Part shown: piece after piece, positions 1 to 5,290 of the stretch
Layout of the letters: each line of letters begins with the position of its first letter
How positions within the stretch are numbered: the first letter of the stretch is position 1
Source: an uncultured Veillonella sp.
Lineage (GTDB): Bacteria > Bacillota > Negativicutes > Veillonellales > Veillonellaceae
Direction: 5' to 3'
Length of the DNA stretch: 5,290 bases
NCBI GenBank assembly: GCA_934183145.1
Contig: CAKPSA010000080.1
Location: forward strand, 1 to 5,290
Program-made: the position numbers and the translations under genes
Notes under the pieces: model-generated
Database searches by the model: none
Told to the model about the DNA's origin: nothing
Seen by the model: the letters and a program-made list of their open reading frames with translations, nothing else

Positions 1-12
1 TTTTTATTTATA

Positions 13-480
13 TTATTGGTTTTCTTCTGTACGTTGTTCAGTTTGTTTCAAACTTTCACGATTTTGACGTAAGCTTTCCAATGTTTTCTCTAAGTTGTTT
101 TCTACATATTTAAGAACATCGCCAGCATATTGAATAGAGCTAGATTTCAATTCTTCAGAGGATTGGTTAGCTGCATTGATAATTTGATTAGCTTGTTCTT
201 GAGCTTGTTTAACAAGTTCACTTTCAGCAGTTAATTTAGCAATGTAATCTTTAGCTTGATCAATCAAAGTTTCAGCTTGACGTTGAGCATCAGCTAGTAC
301 TTTATCTTTATCAGCTACAATACGACGAGACTCTTCAAGTTCCAATGGTAAGGACTCTTGAATGGAATCAATAATACGCATAATTTCGTCTTCCTCAACC
401 ATACGTTTTGTAGTCATAGGAATACGGCTGCTAGATTCAATAAGAACCTCTAAATCTTCTAATAATTTTTCTGTTTTCAT
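13..480 (-). CDS. Small coiled-coil protein downstream of coaD, SepIVA/DivIVA-like (function unproven)
   Basis: A 155-residue soluble protein with no signal peptide or membrane segment. From the ATG at 480, residues 1-50 form a distinct N-terminal module with an RIPMT motif (19-23) and a IIDSIQESLP stretch (36-45). Residues about 48-113 are a charged, Ala/Gln/Glu-rich helix typical of a coiled coil, and residues 117-144 form a second amphipathic helix. The tail is polar. The same type of protein follows coaD in many Firmicutes and is often labelled 'ATPase' or 'ATP synthase subunit B-like'. That label probably reflects only coiled-coil similarity, since no Walker motif and no membrane anchor are present. 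From memory, the N- and C-terminal parts match mycobacterial SepIVA, a DivIVA-like septation factor of about 245 residues, with the central coiled coil shortened here. I chose ATG 480 over the in-frame GTG at 489 because the ribosome binding site AGGGGTGA ends 5 bases before the ATG and overlaps the GTG. The gene starts 11 bases after the coaD stop and is probably cotranscribed. It is certainly a gene; its role in division is inference. Confidence 0.85.
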   Translation of the reverse strand: MKTEKLLEDLEVLIESSSRIPMTTKRMVEEDEIMRIIDSIQESLPLELEESRRIVADKDKVLADAQRQAETLIDQAKDYIAKLTAESELVKQAQEQANQIINAANQSSEELKSSSIQYAGDVLKYVENNLEKTLESLRQNRESLKQTEQRTEENQ

Positions 481-485
481 ACAAT

Positions 486-493
486 TCACCCCT
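486..493 (-). promoter_or_regulatory. Ribosome binding site deciding the start of the coiled-coil gene
   Basis: The minus strand reads AGGGGTGA followed by ATTGT and then ATG at 480. The site overlaps the coaD TAG stop codon. It contains the GTG at 489 that would otherwise give a three-residue longer protein, and no purine-rich site lies at a proper distance upstream of that GTG. This supports the ATG as the start and suggests coupled translation with coaD. Confidence 0.75.
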
Positions 494-983
494 ATTTATT
501 ATGGACCGTATTAAAGCGTTCTTCAAGTTTTTCCTTAACATCATCCGGAACTAAACCATCAAGCTTGCCGCCAAATTTAGCAAGTTCACGGATACCTGTG
601 GAGCTGACAAAAGAGTATTTATTATTAGTCATAATAAATACTGTTTCAATATCATCATCCAAATATTTTGCAAACAAAGCACGTTGAAATTCATATTCAA
701 AGTCGCTTAACGCGCGCAAACCACGAATGATAATAGTAGCATTCTTAGATTTAACATATTGATTAAGCAAGCCGCCTGTACAATCAATCTCAACATTAGG
801 AATATGTTTGACAGAATTTCGAATCATCTCAACCCGTTCTTCCATAGTAAACAAGGAATTTTTATTCGGATTAGAGCTGACAGCAATGATTAATTTATCA
901 ACTAATCGACTGCCCCGTTCAAAAATATCAACATGTCCATTTGTAACTGGGTCAAAACTACCCGGACACACACCTATACGCAC
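492..983 (-). CDS. coaD: Phosphopantetheine adenylyltransferase
   Basis: CoaD transfers AMP from ATP to 4'-phosphopantetheine, giving dephospho-CoA, the penultimate step of coenzyme A synthesis in the cytoplasm. The protein is 163 residues, normal for the bacterial family (about 160), and is one nucleotidyltransferase domain. It opens with CPGSFDPVTNGHVDI, carrying the TNGH nucleotide-binding motif (14-17; His17 is the family's catalytic histidine). NPNKNSLF (38-45) supplies the substrate-binding lysine region, RGLR is at 87-90, and the C-terminal SSTGIRE (127-133) is the KMSK-like ATP-binding element. The start is GTG at 983: it gives the usual MRIxVCPGSFD opening, it follows an AAAGGAG ribosome binding site by 8 bases, and no in-frame ATG fits better. 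It begins only 4 bases after the rsmD stop, so translation is probably coupled. The stop is TAG. No key residue is missing. Confidence 0.97.
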   Translation of the reverse strand: MRIGVCPGSFDPVTNGHVDIFERGSRLVDKLIIAVSSNPNKNSLFTMEERVEMIRNSVKHIPNVEIDCTGGLLNQYVKSKNATIIIRGLRALSDFEYEFQRALFAKYLDDDIETVFIMTNNKYSFVSSTGIRELAKFGGKLDGLVPDDVKEKLEERFNTVHNK

Positions 984-987
984 AGGT

Positions 988-1539
988 TTAGCTCCTTTCA
1001 GCTGTGTTTACAAAATAGGAAACCATCGTATAACCAAATTTCTGTTCTTTTATACATTCCCATGATTCAGGCAAGGTAAATGCCTCGTCCTTATGGTGTT
1101 CTAATAGTAAAACACCTTTAGGTTTCAATAAATCATAGGTCACAACCAAATCTATGGTGTCTTGTATAAACCCATTTTCATATGGTGGATCAGAAAAAAT
1201 ATAATCGAACTGTTGTCCCATTATATAGTTTTTTAATTGTGAAAGTTTCCTCGGAATGATTTCTAACCGATCTTCCACATGACAATGTTTGGCATTCTCC
1301 AAAATCAATTTTCCTGTTTTAAAGTCTACCGCTACTGCATGTGCTGCACCACGACTTAAGGCTTCAATAGCTACTGCACCTGTACCAGAAAATATATCTA
1401 ATACATGAGTACCAAATATACCTCTATTAGATAATACATTAAACACACTTTCACGAACACGATCAAGTGTAGGTCTAGTATCTACCCCTTTAGGTGCTTT
1501 TATAGTATGTCCCTTTGCAGTTCCGCCAATAATTCGCAT
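988..1539 (-). CDS. rsmD: 16S rRNA (guanine(966)-N(2))-methyltransferase RsmD
   Basis: A cytoplasmic S-adenosylmethionine-dependent enzyme that, in its family, methylates N2 of G966 of 16S rRNA (E. coli numbering) during assembly of the small ribosomal subunit. The protein is 183 residues, the usual length. It shows the N-terminal family signature IGGTAKG (4-10), TRPTLDRVRESVFN (21-34) thought to take part in RNA recognition, and the SAM-binding motif I VLDIFSGTGAVAIEALSRGA (46-65). The catalytic motif IV is DPPY (117-120), typical of N-methyltransferases acting on exocyclic amino groups. The ATG at 1539 follows GAGGG by 4 bases and gives the family's normal MRIIGG start. It leads the rsmD-coaD-coiled-coil cluster and is separated from gpsA by 67 bases, which could hold its own promoter. 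The pairing with coaD is common across bacteria although the functions are unrelated. Confidence 0.96.
   Translation of the reverse strand: MRIIGGTAKGHTIKAPKGVDTRPTLDRVRESVFNVLSNRGIFGTHVLDIFSGTGAVAIEALSRGAAHAVAVDFKTGKLILENAKHCHVEDRLEIIPRKLSQLKNYIMGQQFDYIFSDPPYENGFIQDTIDLVVTYDLLKPKGVLLLEHHKDEAFTLPESWECIKEQKFGYTMVSYFVNTAERS
992..998 (-). promoter_or_regulatory. Ribosome binding site for coaD, inside the rsmD 3' end
   Basis: The minus strand reads AAAGGAG, then 8 bases, then the GTG start of coaD at 983. The site lies within the last codons of rsmD (Glu-Arg-Ser), so ribosomes finishing rsmD would pass over or sit on it. It supports the non-ATG start of coaD. Confidence 0.8.
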
Positions 1540-1566
1540 ACAACCCTCACAAGATTATACTCATTA

Positions 1567-1595
1567 ATTATAGTATATAAATAACCAAATTAAAA
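1567..1595 (-). promoter_or_regulatory. Possible promoter for rsmD-coaD cluster
   Basis: The minus strand has a perfect TATAAT at 1572-1567. A -35 at 17 bases spacing would be TTTTAA (1595-1590), a weak match; TTGGTT (1588-1583) is closer to consensus but only 10 bases away. A start near 1560 would leave a leader of about 20 bases that includes the GAGGG ribosome binding site. The gap is very AT-rich, so chance TATAAT boxes are likely and read-through from gpsA is the alternative. Confidence 0.4.
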
Positions 1596-1617
1596 GTATC
1601 TTTTATTTATGATACTT
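1594..1617 (-). terminator. Weak hairpin overlapping the gpsA stop codon, possible attenuating terminator
   Basis: Inverted repeat AAGTATC / GATACTT with a 10-base loop; the gpsA TAA lies in the loop. On the minus strand the second arm runs into TTAATTTGG, giving a broken U-rich tail. The stem is only 7 base pairs with two GC pairs, so it is at best a leaky terminator or an mRNA 3' end mark. It may separate the gpsA and rsmD transcription units only partly. Confidence 0.35.
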
Positions 1618-2605
1618 CAATTTTAATATCTCGTCCCATCAATTCAGCTAATGCCAAAGCAGGAGATTTTTCTTCATATAAAACTTCATATAAAGCCTTT
1701 GTTATAGGCATTTCAATATGATGTTCACAAGCCATTTTATAAACAATGTCCGTAGCAAAGAAACCTTCTACAACCATATTTGTATGATTAATAATATAGT
1801 CCATTGTTTTACCGTCTGCTAATTGTTGTCCAGCAGCCCGGTTACGACCATGGGGACTCATACAAGTGGCAATCAAATCTCCCATACCAGCAAGGCCAGC
1901 ATAGGTTTCCTTTTGAGCACCTAAGGCTACACCAAAACGAGTCATCTCATGTAAACCCCGTGTTAAGAGTAATGCTTTGCAGTTATCCCCTAATGCTAAT
2001 CCGTCAACAATACCTGCAGCAAGAGCAATGATATTCTTTGTCGCCCCAGCTAACTCAACACCTGTAATATCGGTATTTGCATAAATCCTAAAATTCTGAC
2101 TACACAATGCTTTTTGTAGCATAGTAGCAATTTCGAGATTTTCTGTACTTAAAACAGATGCGGCTGGCAAATCACGACCAATTTCTTCAGCATGATTTGG
2201 ACCAGATAAAACTGCGAGATGACATCCTACTGTACCTAGAATCTCTCTCATAACAGTAGTCAACAATTTGCCAGTAGTGCGTTCAACACCTTTTGAACAA
2301 AGTATATACGATTGTTCTTTATGAGCATATGGTTTAATAGACTCTAAACTAGTACGTACATGTACAGACGGCGTAACCATGAGAATAATATCAGCTGTTT
2401 TAATACAAGCTGCAAGATCTGAACTATAAGCTAATTCCTTTGGTAAATTTACACCAGGTAAGTACTCTTTATTCTCTAAATCATTAGCTAATTGTGTAGC
2501 AAATTCTGGGCGACGACAATATAAAGTTGTAGTATTTCCAGCCAATACGGATTTAATAGCTAGAGCAGTACCCCAGCTACCAGAGCCGACTACAGCAACA
2601 TTCAT
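1607..2605 (-). CDS. gpsA: NAD(P)H-dependent glycerol-3-phosphate dehydrogenase
   Basis: GpsA reduces dihydroxyacetone phosphate to sn-glycerol 3-phosphate, the backbone for phospholipids, in the cytoplasm. It is full length at 332 residues. The N-terminal Rossmann domain starts with VAVVGSGSWGTALA and the dinucleotide-binding GSGSWG (7-12). Substrate-site SKG has Lys105, and SGPNHAEEI is at 134-142. The C-terminal helical domain carries GATKNIIALAAGIVDG (187-202) with the expected catalytic Lys190, and the GLAGMGDL...SPHGRNR block (237-256), whose Arg254-Asn255 pair corresponds to the phosphate-binding RN of the family. The ATG at 2605 is 3 bases after the plsY stop and is preceded by AAGGA (2617-2613) within the plsY 3' end, giving the canonical MNVAVVGSGSWG start. 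Being next to plsY is meaningful, since PlsY consumes its product. Asn codons are mostly AAT (12 of 14), as expected for a moderately expressed gene here. Confidence 0.98.
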   Translation of the reverse strand: MNVAVVGSGSWGTALAIKSVLAGNTTTLYCRRPEFATQLANDLENKEYLPGVNLPKELAYSSDLAACIKTADIILMVTPSVHVRTSLESIKPYAHKEQSYILCSKGVERTTGKLLTTVMREILGTVGCHLAVLSGPNHAEEIGRDLPAASVLSTENLEIATMLQKALCSQNFRIYANTDITGVELAGATKNIIALAAGIVDGLALGDNCKALLLTRGLHEMTRFGVALGAQKETYAGLAGMGDLIATCMSPHGRNRAAGQQLADGKTMDYIINHTNMVVEGFFATDIVYKMACEHHIEMPITKALYEVLYEEKSPALALAELMGRDIKIEVS

Positions 2606-2608
2606 ACA

Positions 2609-3205
2609 TTAATCCTTTTTTATACGTTCTACTTTTAACTCATTACCTGCAAGTAAACGCTTAATATTATCCCAATGACGAACAATAACAAATAAAGCTG
2701 CCAACACACCAAAACCAACGAACCAATAAGATTCACCTGTAAAGTACATCAAGATTGGTACTAAAGCTGCAGCTATAATTGAACCTAATGATACGAGCTT
2801 AGTAAAATATACAATAATGCCCCATACCAAAAAGGCAATCAAGGCCACTAAAGGTGACAAAGCAATTAAAACGCCAAGACCGGTAGCAACGCCACGACCA
2901 CCTTTAAATCCTAAGAAAATAGACCAGTTATGGCCCATCATAGCAAGGATACCACCTAAGATCATAAACATAGGTCCATAAAGGGATAATAATAATACCC
3001 CAGCCGCCCCTTTTAAGGCATCACAGAAAAATACTGGTAGTGCGGCTTTAAGACCTATAACGCGATATGTATTAGTGGCACCAATATTTTTAGATCCATA
3101 TTGTCTGACATCCGTATTAAAGAAGGTCTTACCAATAATTAAACCACTAGGAATTGAACCAATAAGATATGCCAATATAGCATATACAATAATCATAATG
3201 TCCAT
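2609..3205 (-). CDS. plsY: Acyl-phosphate:glycerol-3-phosphate acyltransferase PlsY
   Basis: An integral membrane enzyme that transfers the acyl group from acyl-phosphate (made by PlsX) to position 1 of glycerol 3-phosphate, giving lysophosphatidic acid, the first committed phospholipid step. The protein is 198 residues, normal for PlsY, and very hydrophobic. Membrane segments are visible at about 3-25, 53-75, 78-93, 110-134, 138-156 and 160-176. All three family motifs are present: motif 1 SKNIGATNTYR (38-48), motif 2 GHNWSIFLGFKGGRGVAT (91-108, the glycine-rich glycerol-3-phosphate loop) and motif 3 HWDNIKRLLAGNE (177-189). Motif 1 has Lys where many homologues have Gly (SGN), and motif 2 has GGRG in place of GGKG; both look like tolerated variants. 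The start overlaps the der stop by one base (TAATG). Its ribosome binding site is weak, so translation is probably coupled to der. An ATG three codons later is a possible alternative start. gpsA follows directly and supplies the substrate. Confidence 0.96.
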   Translation of the reverse strand: MDIMIIVYAILAYLIGSIPSGLIIGKTFFNTDVRQYGSKNIGATNTYRVIGLKAALPVFFCDALKGAAGVLLLSLYGPMFMILGGILAMMGHNWSIFLGFKGGRGVATGLGVLIALSPLVALIAFLVWGIIVYFTKLVSLGSIIAAALVPILMYFTGESYWFVGFGVLAALFVIVRHWDNIKRLLAGNELKVERIKKD

Positions 3206-4539
3206 TAGTCTTCATCATCCCGTTTCTTACCACGCAATACTAAACGAATTGGTGTTCCTTCAAAGCCAAAGGACTCACGTAATCTATTTTCCAAGAAACG
3301 CATATATGAGAAGTGAATCAACTCTGGTTCATTTACAAACAAAATGAATGTAGGTGGTTTAACACTAGCTTGTGTCATATAGTAAATTTTTGGAATTCTA
3401 CCATTACGAGATGGTACTGGATTTACTGTTTGCGCATCTTGTAACAATTGATTTAATGTACCTGTAGATACACGGCGATATTGTTGTTCAGAAACGAATT
3501 TCAACATATCCGCTAAGCGATGAATACGTTGTTTAGTCAATGCTGATGCAAATAGAATCGGTGCAAATTGCAAGAATCCTAATTCATCATAAATATCTTC
3601 AGTAAAGCGCAATGTTGTTTTGTCATCTTTTTCAACAAGATCCCATTTATTAACAACAATAATTACACCCTTACCGGCTTCATAAGCATAGCCAGCAATC
3701 TTTTTATCTTGTTCTGTAACACCATCTTGGGCATCAAGAACAAGAACTACAATATCCGAACGGTCTACAGAGCGCAAGGAACGAACAATACTATATCGTT
3801 CAACAGCTTCTTCGATTTTAGACTTACGACGCATACCTGCTGTATCGATAAGAACAAACTTTTGATCTCCATGTGTCCAATATGTATCGATAGAATCACG
3901 TGTTGTACCCGCTACATCAGATACGATTACACGATCTTGCCCTAATAAAGCATTGGTCAAAGAAGATTTACCTACATTAGGACGGCCAATAACCGCTACA
4001 TGAATGGTATCTTCATCATCAACATTTGTACCAACTGGAGGGAAATGTTTAACAGTATCATCAAGCAAGTCACCTAAATTCATAAGATTTTTGGCGGAAA
4101 TACCGATAGGATCTCCTAAACCAAGATTATAGAATTCATAAATATTAGGTTCTTGATTAACACTGTCAATTTTATTAACAACTAGTACGACAGGTTTACC
4201 GCTAGCGCGTAAAATATTAGCAACTTCTTCATCAGCCGGAACAATACCTTGTTTGCCATCGACAACAAATAATATTACATCTGCTTCTTCAATTGCTAAT
4301 TCGGCTTGTAAGCGCATCATTTTAGGAATAACATGACTGTTATCTGTTATGAATTCGATACCGCCTGTATCTATCATTGTAAATTCACGATTTAACCACT
4401 CTGCATCGAAATAAATACGGTCCCGTGTTACACCAGGAATATCTTCAACGATAGAGATCCGTTTATTAACAATGGCATTAAAAAGTGTAGATTTACCTAC
4501 ATTTGGACGACCTACAACGGCCACTAATGGTTTTGCCAT
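3205..4539 (-). CDS. der: Ribosome biogenesis GTPase Der (EngA), double GTPase
   Basis: Der is an essential cytoplasmic GTPase that binds the 50S subunit during late assembly. The 444 residues are the usual length and hold two tandem G domains plus a C-terminal KH-like domain. GD1: G1 GRPNVGKS (10-17), G2 Thr in GVTRD (36-40), G3 DTGG (57-60), G4 NKID (122-125), G5 SAK (148-150). GD2: G1 GRPNVGKSS (185-193), G2 GTTRD (211-215), G3 DTAG (232-235), G4 NKWD (297-300), G5 SAL (332-334). The KH-like domain spans about 353-438 and ends in a charged tail (GKKRDDED). The acidic linker between the G domains (173-177) is typical. The ATG at 4539 is preceded by GAGGTGA (4550-4544) with 4 bases between, a strong ribosome binding site. 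It is the first gene after the rpsA terminator and probably heads the der-plsY-gpsA operon. All nucleotide-binding motifs are intact in both domains. Confidence 0.98.
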   Translation of the reverse strand: MAKPLVAVVGRPNVGKSTLFNAIVNKRISIVEDIPGVTRDRIYFDAEWLNREFTMIDTGGIEFITDNSHVIPKMMRLQAELAIEEADVILFVVDGKQGIVPADEEVANILRASGKPVVLVVNKIDSVNQEPNIYEFYNLGLGDPIGISAKNLMNLGDLLDDTVKHFPPVGTNVDDEDTIHVAVIGRPNVGKSSLTNALLGQDRVIVSDVAGTTRDSIDTYWTHGDQKFVLIDTAGMRRKSKIEEAVERYSIVRSLRSVDRSDIVVLVLDAQDGVTEQDKKIAGYAYEAGKGVIIVVNKWDLVEKDDKTTLRFTEDIYDELGFLQFAPILFASALTKQRIHRLADMLKFVSEQQYRRVSTGTLNQLLQDAQTVNPVPSRNGRIPKIYYMTQASVKPPTFILFVNEPELIHFSYMRFLENRLRESFGFEGTPIRLVLRGKKRDDED

Positions 4540-4543
4540 GGTT

Positions 4544-4550
4544 TCACCTC
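4544..4550 (-). promoter_or_regulatory. Strong ribosome binding site for der
   Basis: GAGGTGA on the minus strand, 4 bases before the ATG of der. It is the best match to the 16S rRNA 3' end seen in the window and fixes the der start. It fits der being the first gene of its transcript and not translated by coupling. Confidence 0.8.
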
Positions 4551-4575
4551 ATTATCTAATCTAATACATTACTAT

Positions 4576-4608
4576 ATTTTATCATATTCTACGTATAGTA
4601 CGCAAAAA
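4576..4608 (-). promoter_or_regulatory. Possible promoter for the der-plsY-gpsA operon
   Basis: In the gap after the rpsA terminator the minus strand reads TATGATAAAAT (4586-4576), which contains two -10-like hexamers, TATGAT and TAAAAT, each 5 of 6 to consensus. A hexamer TTTTTG (4608-4603) lies 16 bases upstream of TATGAT but matches TTGACA poorly and coincides with the terminator T-run. A promoter is expected here because the preceding terminator is strong, but the exact boxes are uncertain in such AT-rich DNA. Confidence 0.4.
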
Positions 4609-4639
4609 GGCTAACCAAGGAAACCCTGGTTAGCCTTTT
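4604..4639 (-). terminator. Intrinsic terminator of rpsA
   Basis: A perfect 13-base-pair stem: AAAAGGCTAACCA (4605-4617) pairs with TGGTTAGCCTTTT (4627-4639) around a 9-base loop, which can add two GC pairs after an A-C mismatch. On the minus strand the arm ends in a run of five T (4608-4604). It begins 13 bases after the rpsA stop. The mirror side has four T, so it could also stop transcription from the other strand, but no plus-strand gene is present to need it. Confidence 0.93.
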
Positions 4640-4652
4640 ACTAGACAATGAA

Positions 4653-5290
4653 TTATTCAGCGTCTTCTGCAGTTTCTTTTGCTTCCATCAATTCAGTTAA
4701 AGCCAAACCCAATTTCTTTTCATCTTTGTTAAGAGAAATGATTTTAACTTCAACTTCTTGACCGCGGTTTAAGTAATCTTCAACTTTCGCATTACGTTGT
4801 TTTGTAATTTGAGAAATGTGAAGTAAACCTTGAATGTCGTCGTTAACAGCTACGAATGCACCGTAAGCTACCAAACGAACAACTTTACCGTTGATAACAT
4901 CGCCAACATGCAATGTTTCTTCAGCTACGTCCCATGGGCTCTTAGATAAAGCTTTTAAGGACAAGGATAATTTGTTGCTTTCAGCGTCGAAGGATTGTAA
5001 TTTAACTTCGATTTCTTGACCAACGGAAAGAACATCTTCCACTTTTTTGATTTTTTGCCAAGAAATGTCGGAAATGTGAAGTAAACCTTCAATACCGCCG
5101 ATATCTACGAAAGCACCATAAGGCATGATTTTACGAACGATACCTTTATAGTTGTCGCCAACGTTGATGTTTTTCAATGCTTCAGCTAATTTAGCTTGAC
5201 GTTCTACTTCCAATACTGCACGACGGGAAAGAACCAAACGGTTTTTCTTTTCGTCGATTTCAAGTACTTTAGCTTCGAATTCTGTACCAA
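4653..5290 (-). CDS. rpsA: Ribosomal protein S1-type RNA-binding protein, C-terminal part (5' end outside window)
   Basis: The reading frame is open to the window edge, so the TTG at 5237 is an internal Leu codon and not the start. The 211 visible residues comprise the end of one S1 repeat (visible residues 1-23, KVLEIDEKKNRLVLSRR) and two full S1 repeats at about 43-113 and 128-198. Each full repeat has the OB-fold hallmarks YGAFV (57-61, 142-146) and GLLHIS (68-73, 154-159). A KSPWD linker (116-120), typical of S1 proteins, joins them, and a short acidic tail (EAKETAEDAE) ends the protein. S1 helps the 30S subunit bind and unfold mRNA. Codon use differs from the neighbours: 9 of 10 Asn codons are AAC, indicating high expression. 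In Veillonella-type genomes I recall S1 as the C-terminal half of an IspH-S1 fusion; the missing upstream part prevents checking. A shorter S1-repeat protein is the alternative, but the tandem repeats and linker favour S1. Confidence 0.92.
   Translation of the reverse strand, partial: GTEFEAKVLEIDEKKNRLVLSRRAVLEVERQAKLAEALKNINVGDNYKGIVRKIMPYGAFVDIGGIEGLLHISDISWQKIKKVEDVLSVGQEIEVKLQSFDAESNKLSLSLKALSKSPWDVAEETLHVGDVINGKVVRLVAYGAFVAVNDDIQGLLHISQITKQRNAKVEDYLNRGQEVEVKIISLNKDEKKLGLALTELMEAKETAEDAE

Noticed and set aside
1..12. Possible terminator after the coiled-coil gene
   Set aside because: Only 12 AT-rich bases remain before the window edge and no stem can be seen.
481..489. Longer version of the coiled-coil gene starting at GTG 489
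   Set aside because: The GTG lies inside the AGGGGTGA ribosome binding site that is correctly spaced for the ATG at 480, and it has no ribosome binding site of its own.
808..1065. Plus-strand open frame of 85 codons across the coaD/rsmD junction
   Set aside because: It is antisense to two well-supported genes, has no family-like sequence, and is the expected shadow of AT-rich coding DNA.
1804..2031. Plus-strand open frame of 75 codons inside gpsA
   Set aside because: It is fully antisense to the conserved C-terminal domain of gpsA, and its composition looks like reverse-complement noise.
3075..3347. Plus-strand open frame of 90 codons across the plsY/der junction
   Set aside because: It is antisense to conserved coding sequence on both sides and has no recognisable domain.
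3709..3945. Plus-strand open frame of 78 codons inside der
   Set aside because: It is antisense to the second G domain of der. The Cys-rich look comes from reading the conserved GTPase codons backwards.
4653..5237. S1 gene as a complete 194-residue protein starting at TTG 5237
   Set aside because: The frame stays open to 5290 and the upstream codons encode KVLEIDEKKNR, a normal piece of an S1 repeat. The TTG is an internal Leu.
1..5290. Novel defence, mobile or CRISPR-type system
   Set aside because: All seven genes belong to conserved families; there are no repeats, integrase, transposase or orphan gene cluster, and intergenic space is under 120 bases everywhere.

Overview
The window is a compact piece of low-GC bacterial chromosome in which every supported gene lies on the minus strand, so transcription runs from high to low coordinates. 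Gene order (rpsA, der, plsY, gpsA, rsmD, coaD, coiled-coil gene), AT-rich codons and the sequence of the S1, Der and PlsY proteins suggest a Firmicutes/Negativicutes genome. Veillonella or a close relative is my best guess, made from recognition and not from a search.

Layout in transcription order. (1) 5290-4653 is the 3' end of a ribosomal protein S1-type gene, cut by the window edge and closed by a strong intrinsic terminator at 4604-4639. (2) After a 113-base gap with a possible promoter comes a tight cluster: der (4539-3205), plsY (3205-2609, stop and start overlapping in TAATG) and gpsA (2605-1607, a 3-base gap). GpsA makes sn-glycerol 3-phosphate and PlsY acylates it, so two consecutive steps of phospholipid synthesis sit next to the ribosome-assembly GTPase Der. 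(3) A 67-base gap holds a weak hairpin that overlaps the gpsA stop codon and a perfect TATAAT box. (4) A second tight cluster follows: rsmD (1539-988), coaD (983-492, GTG start) and a small coiled-coil protein (480-13). The rsmD-coaD pair is a widespread conserved pairing.

Most of the window is conserved core-genome content. There is no mobile element, CRISPR array, tRNA, rRNA, toxin or defence gene, and I do not see an undescribed multi-gene system. The least understood item is the coiled-coil protein after coaD. Its ends resemble the mycobacterial septation factor SepIVA as I remember it, and it occupies what I recall as the corresponding genomic slot, so it may be a short, overlooked cell-division relative. 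Other points worth a look are the terminator/promoter overlap before der, the hairpin and double TATAAT arrangement between gpsA and rsmD, and the sharp Asn codon contrast between rpsA and gpsA.
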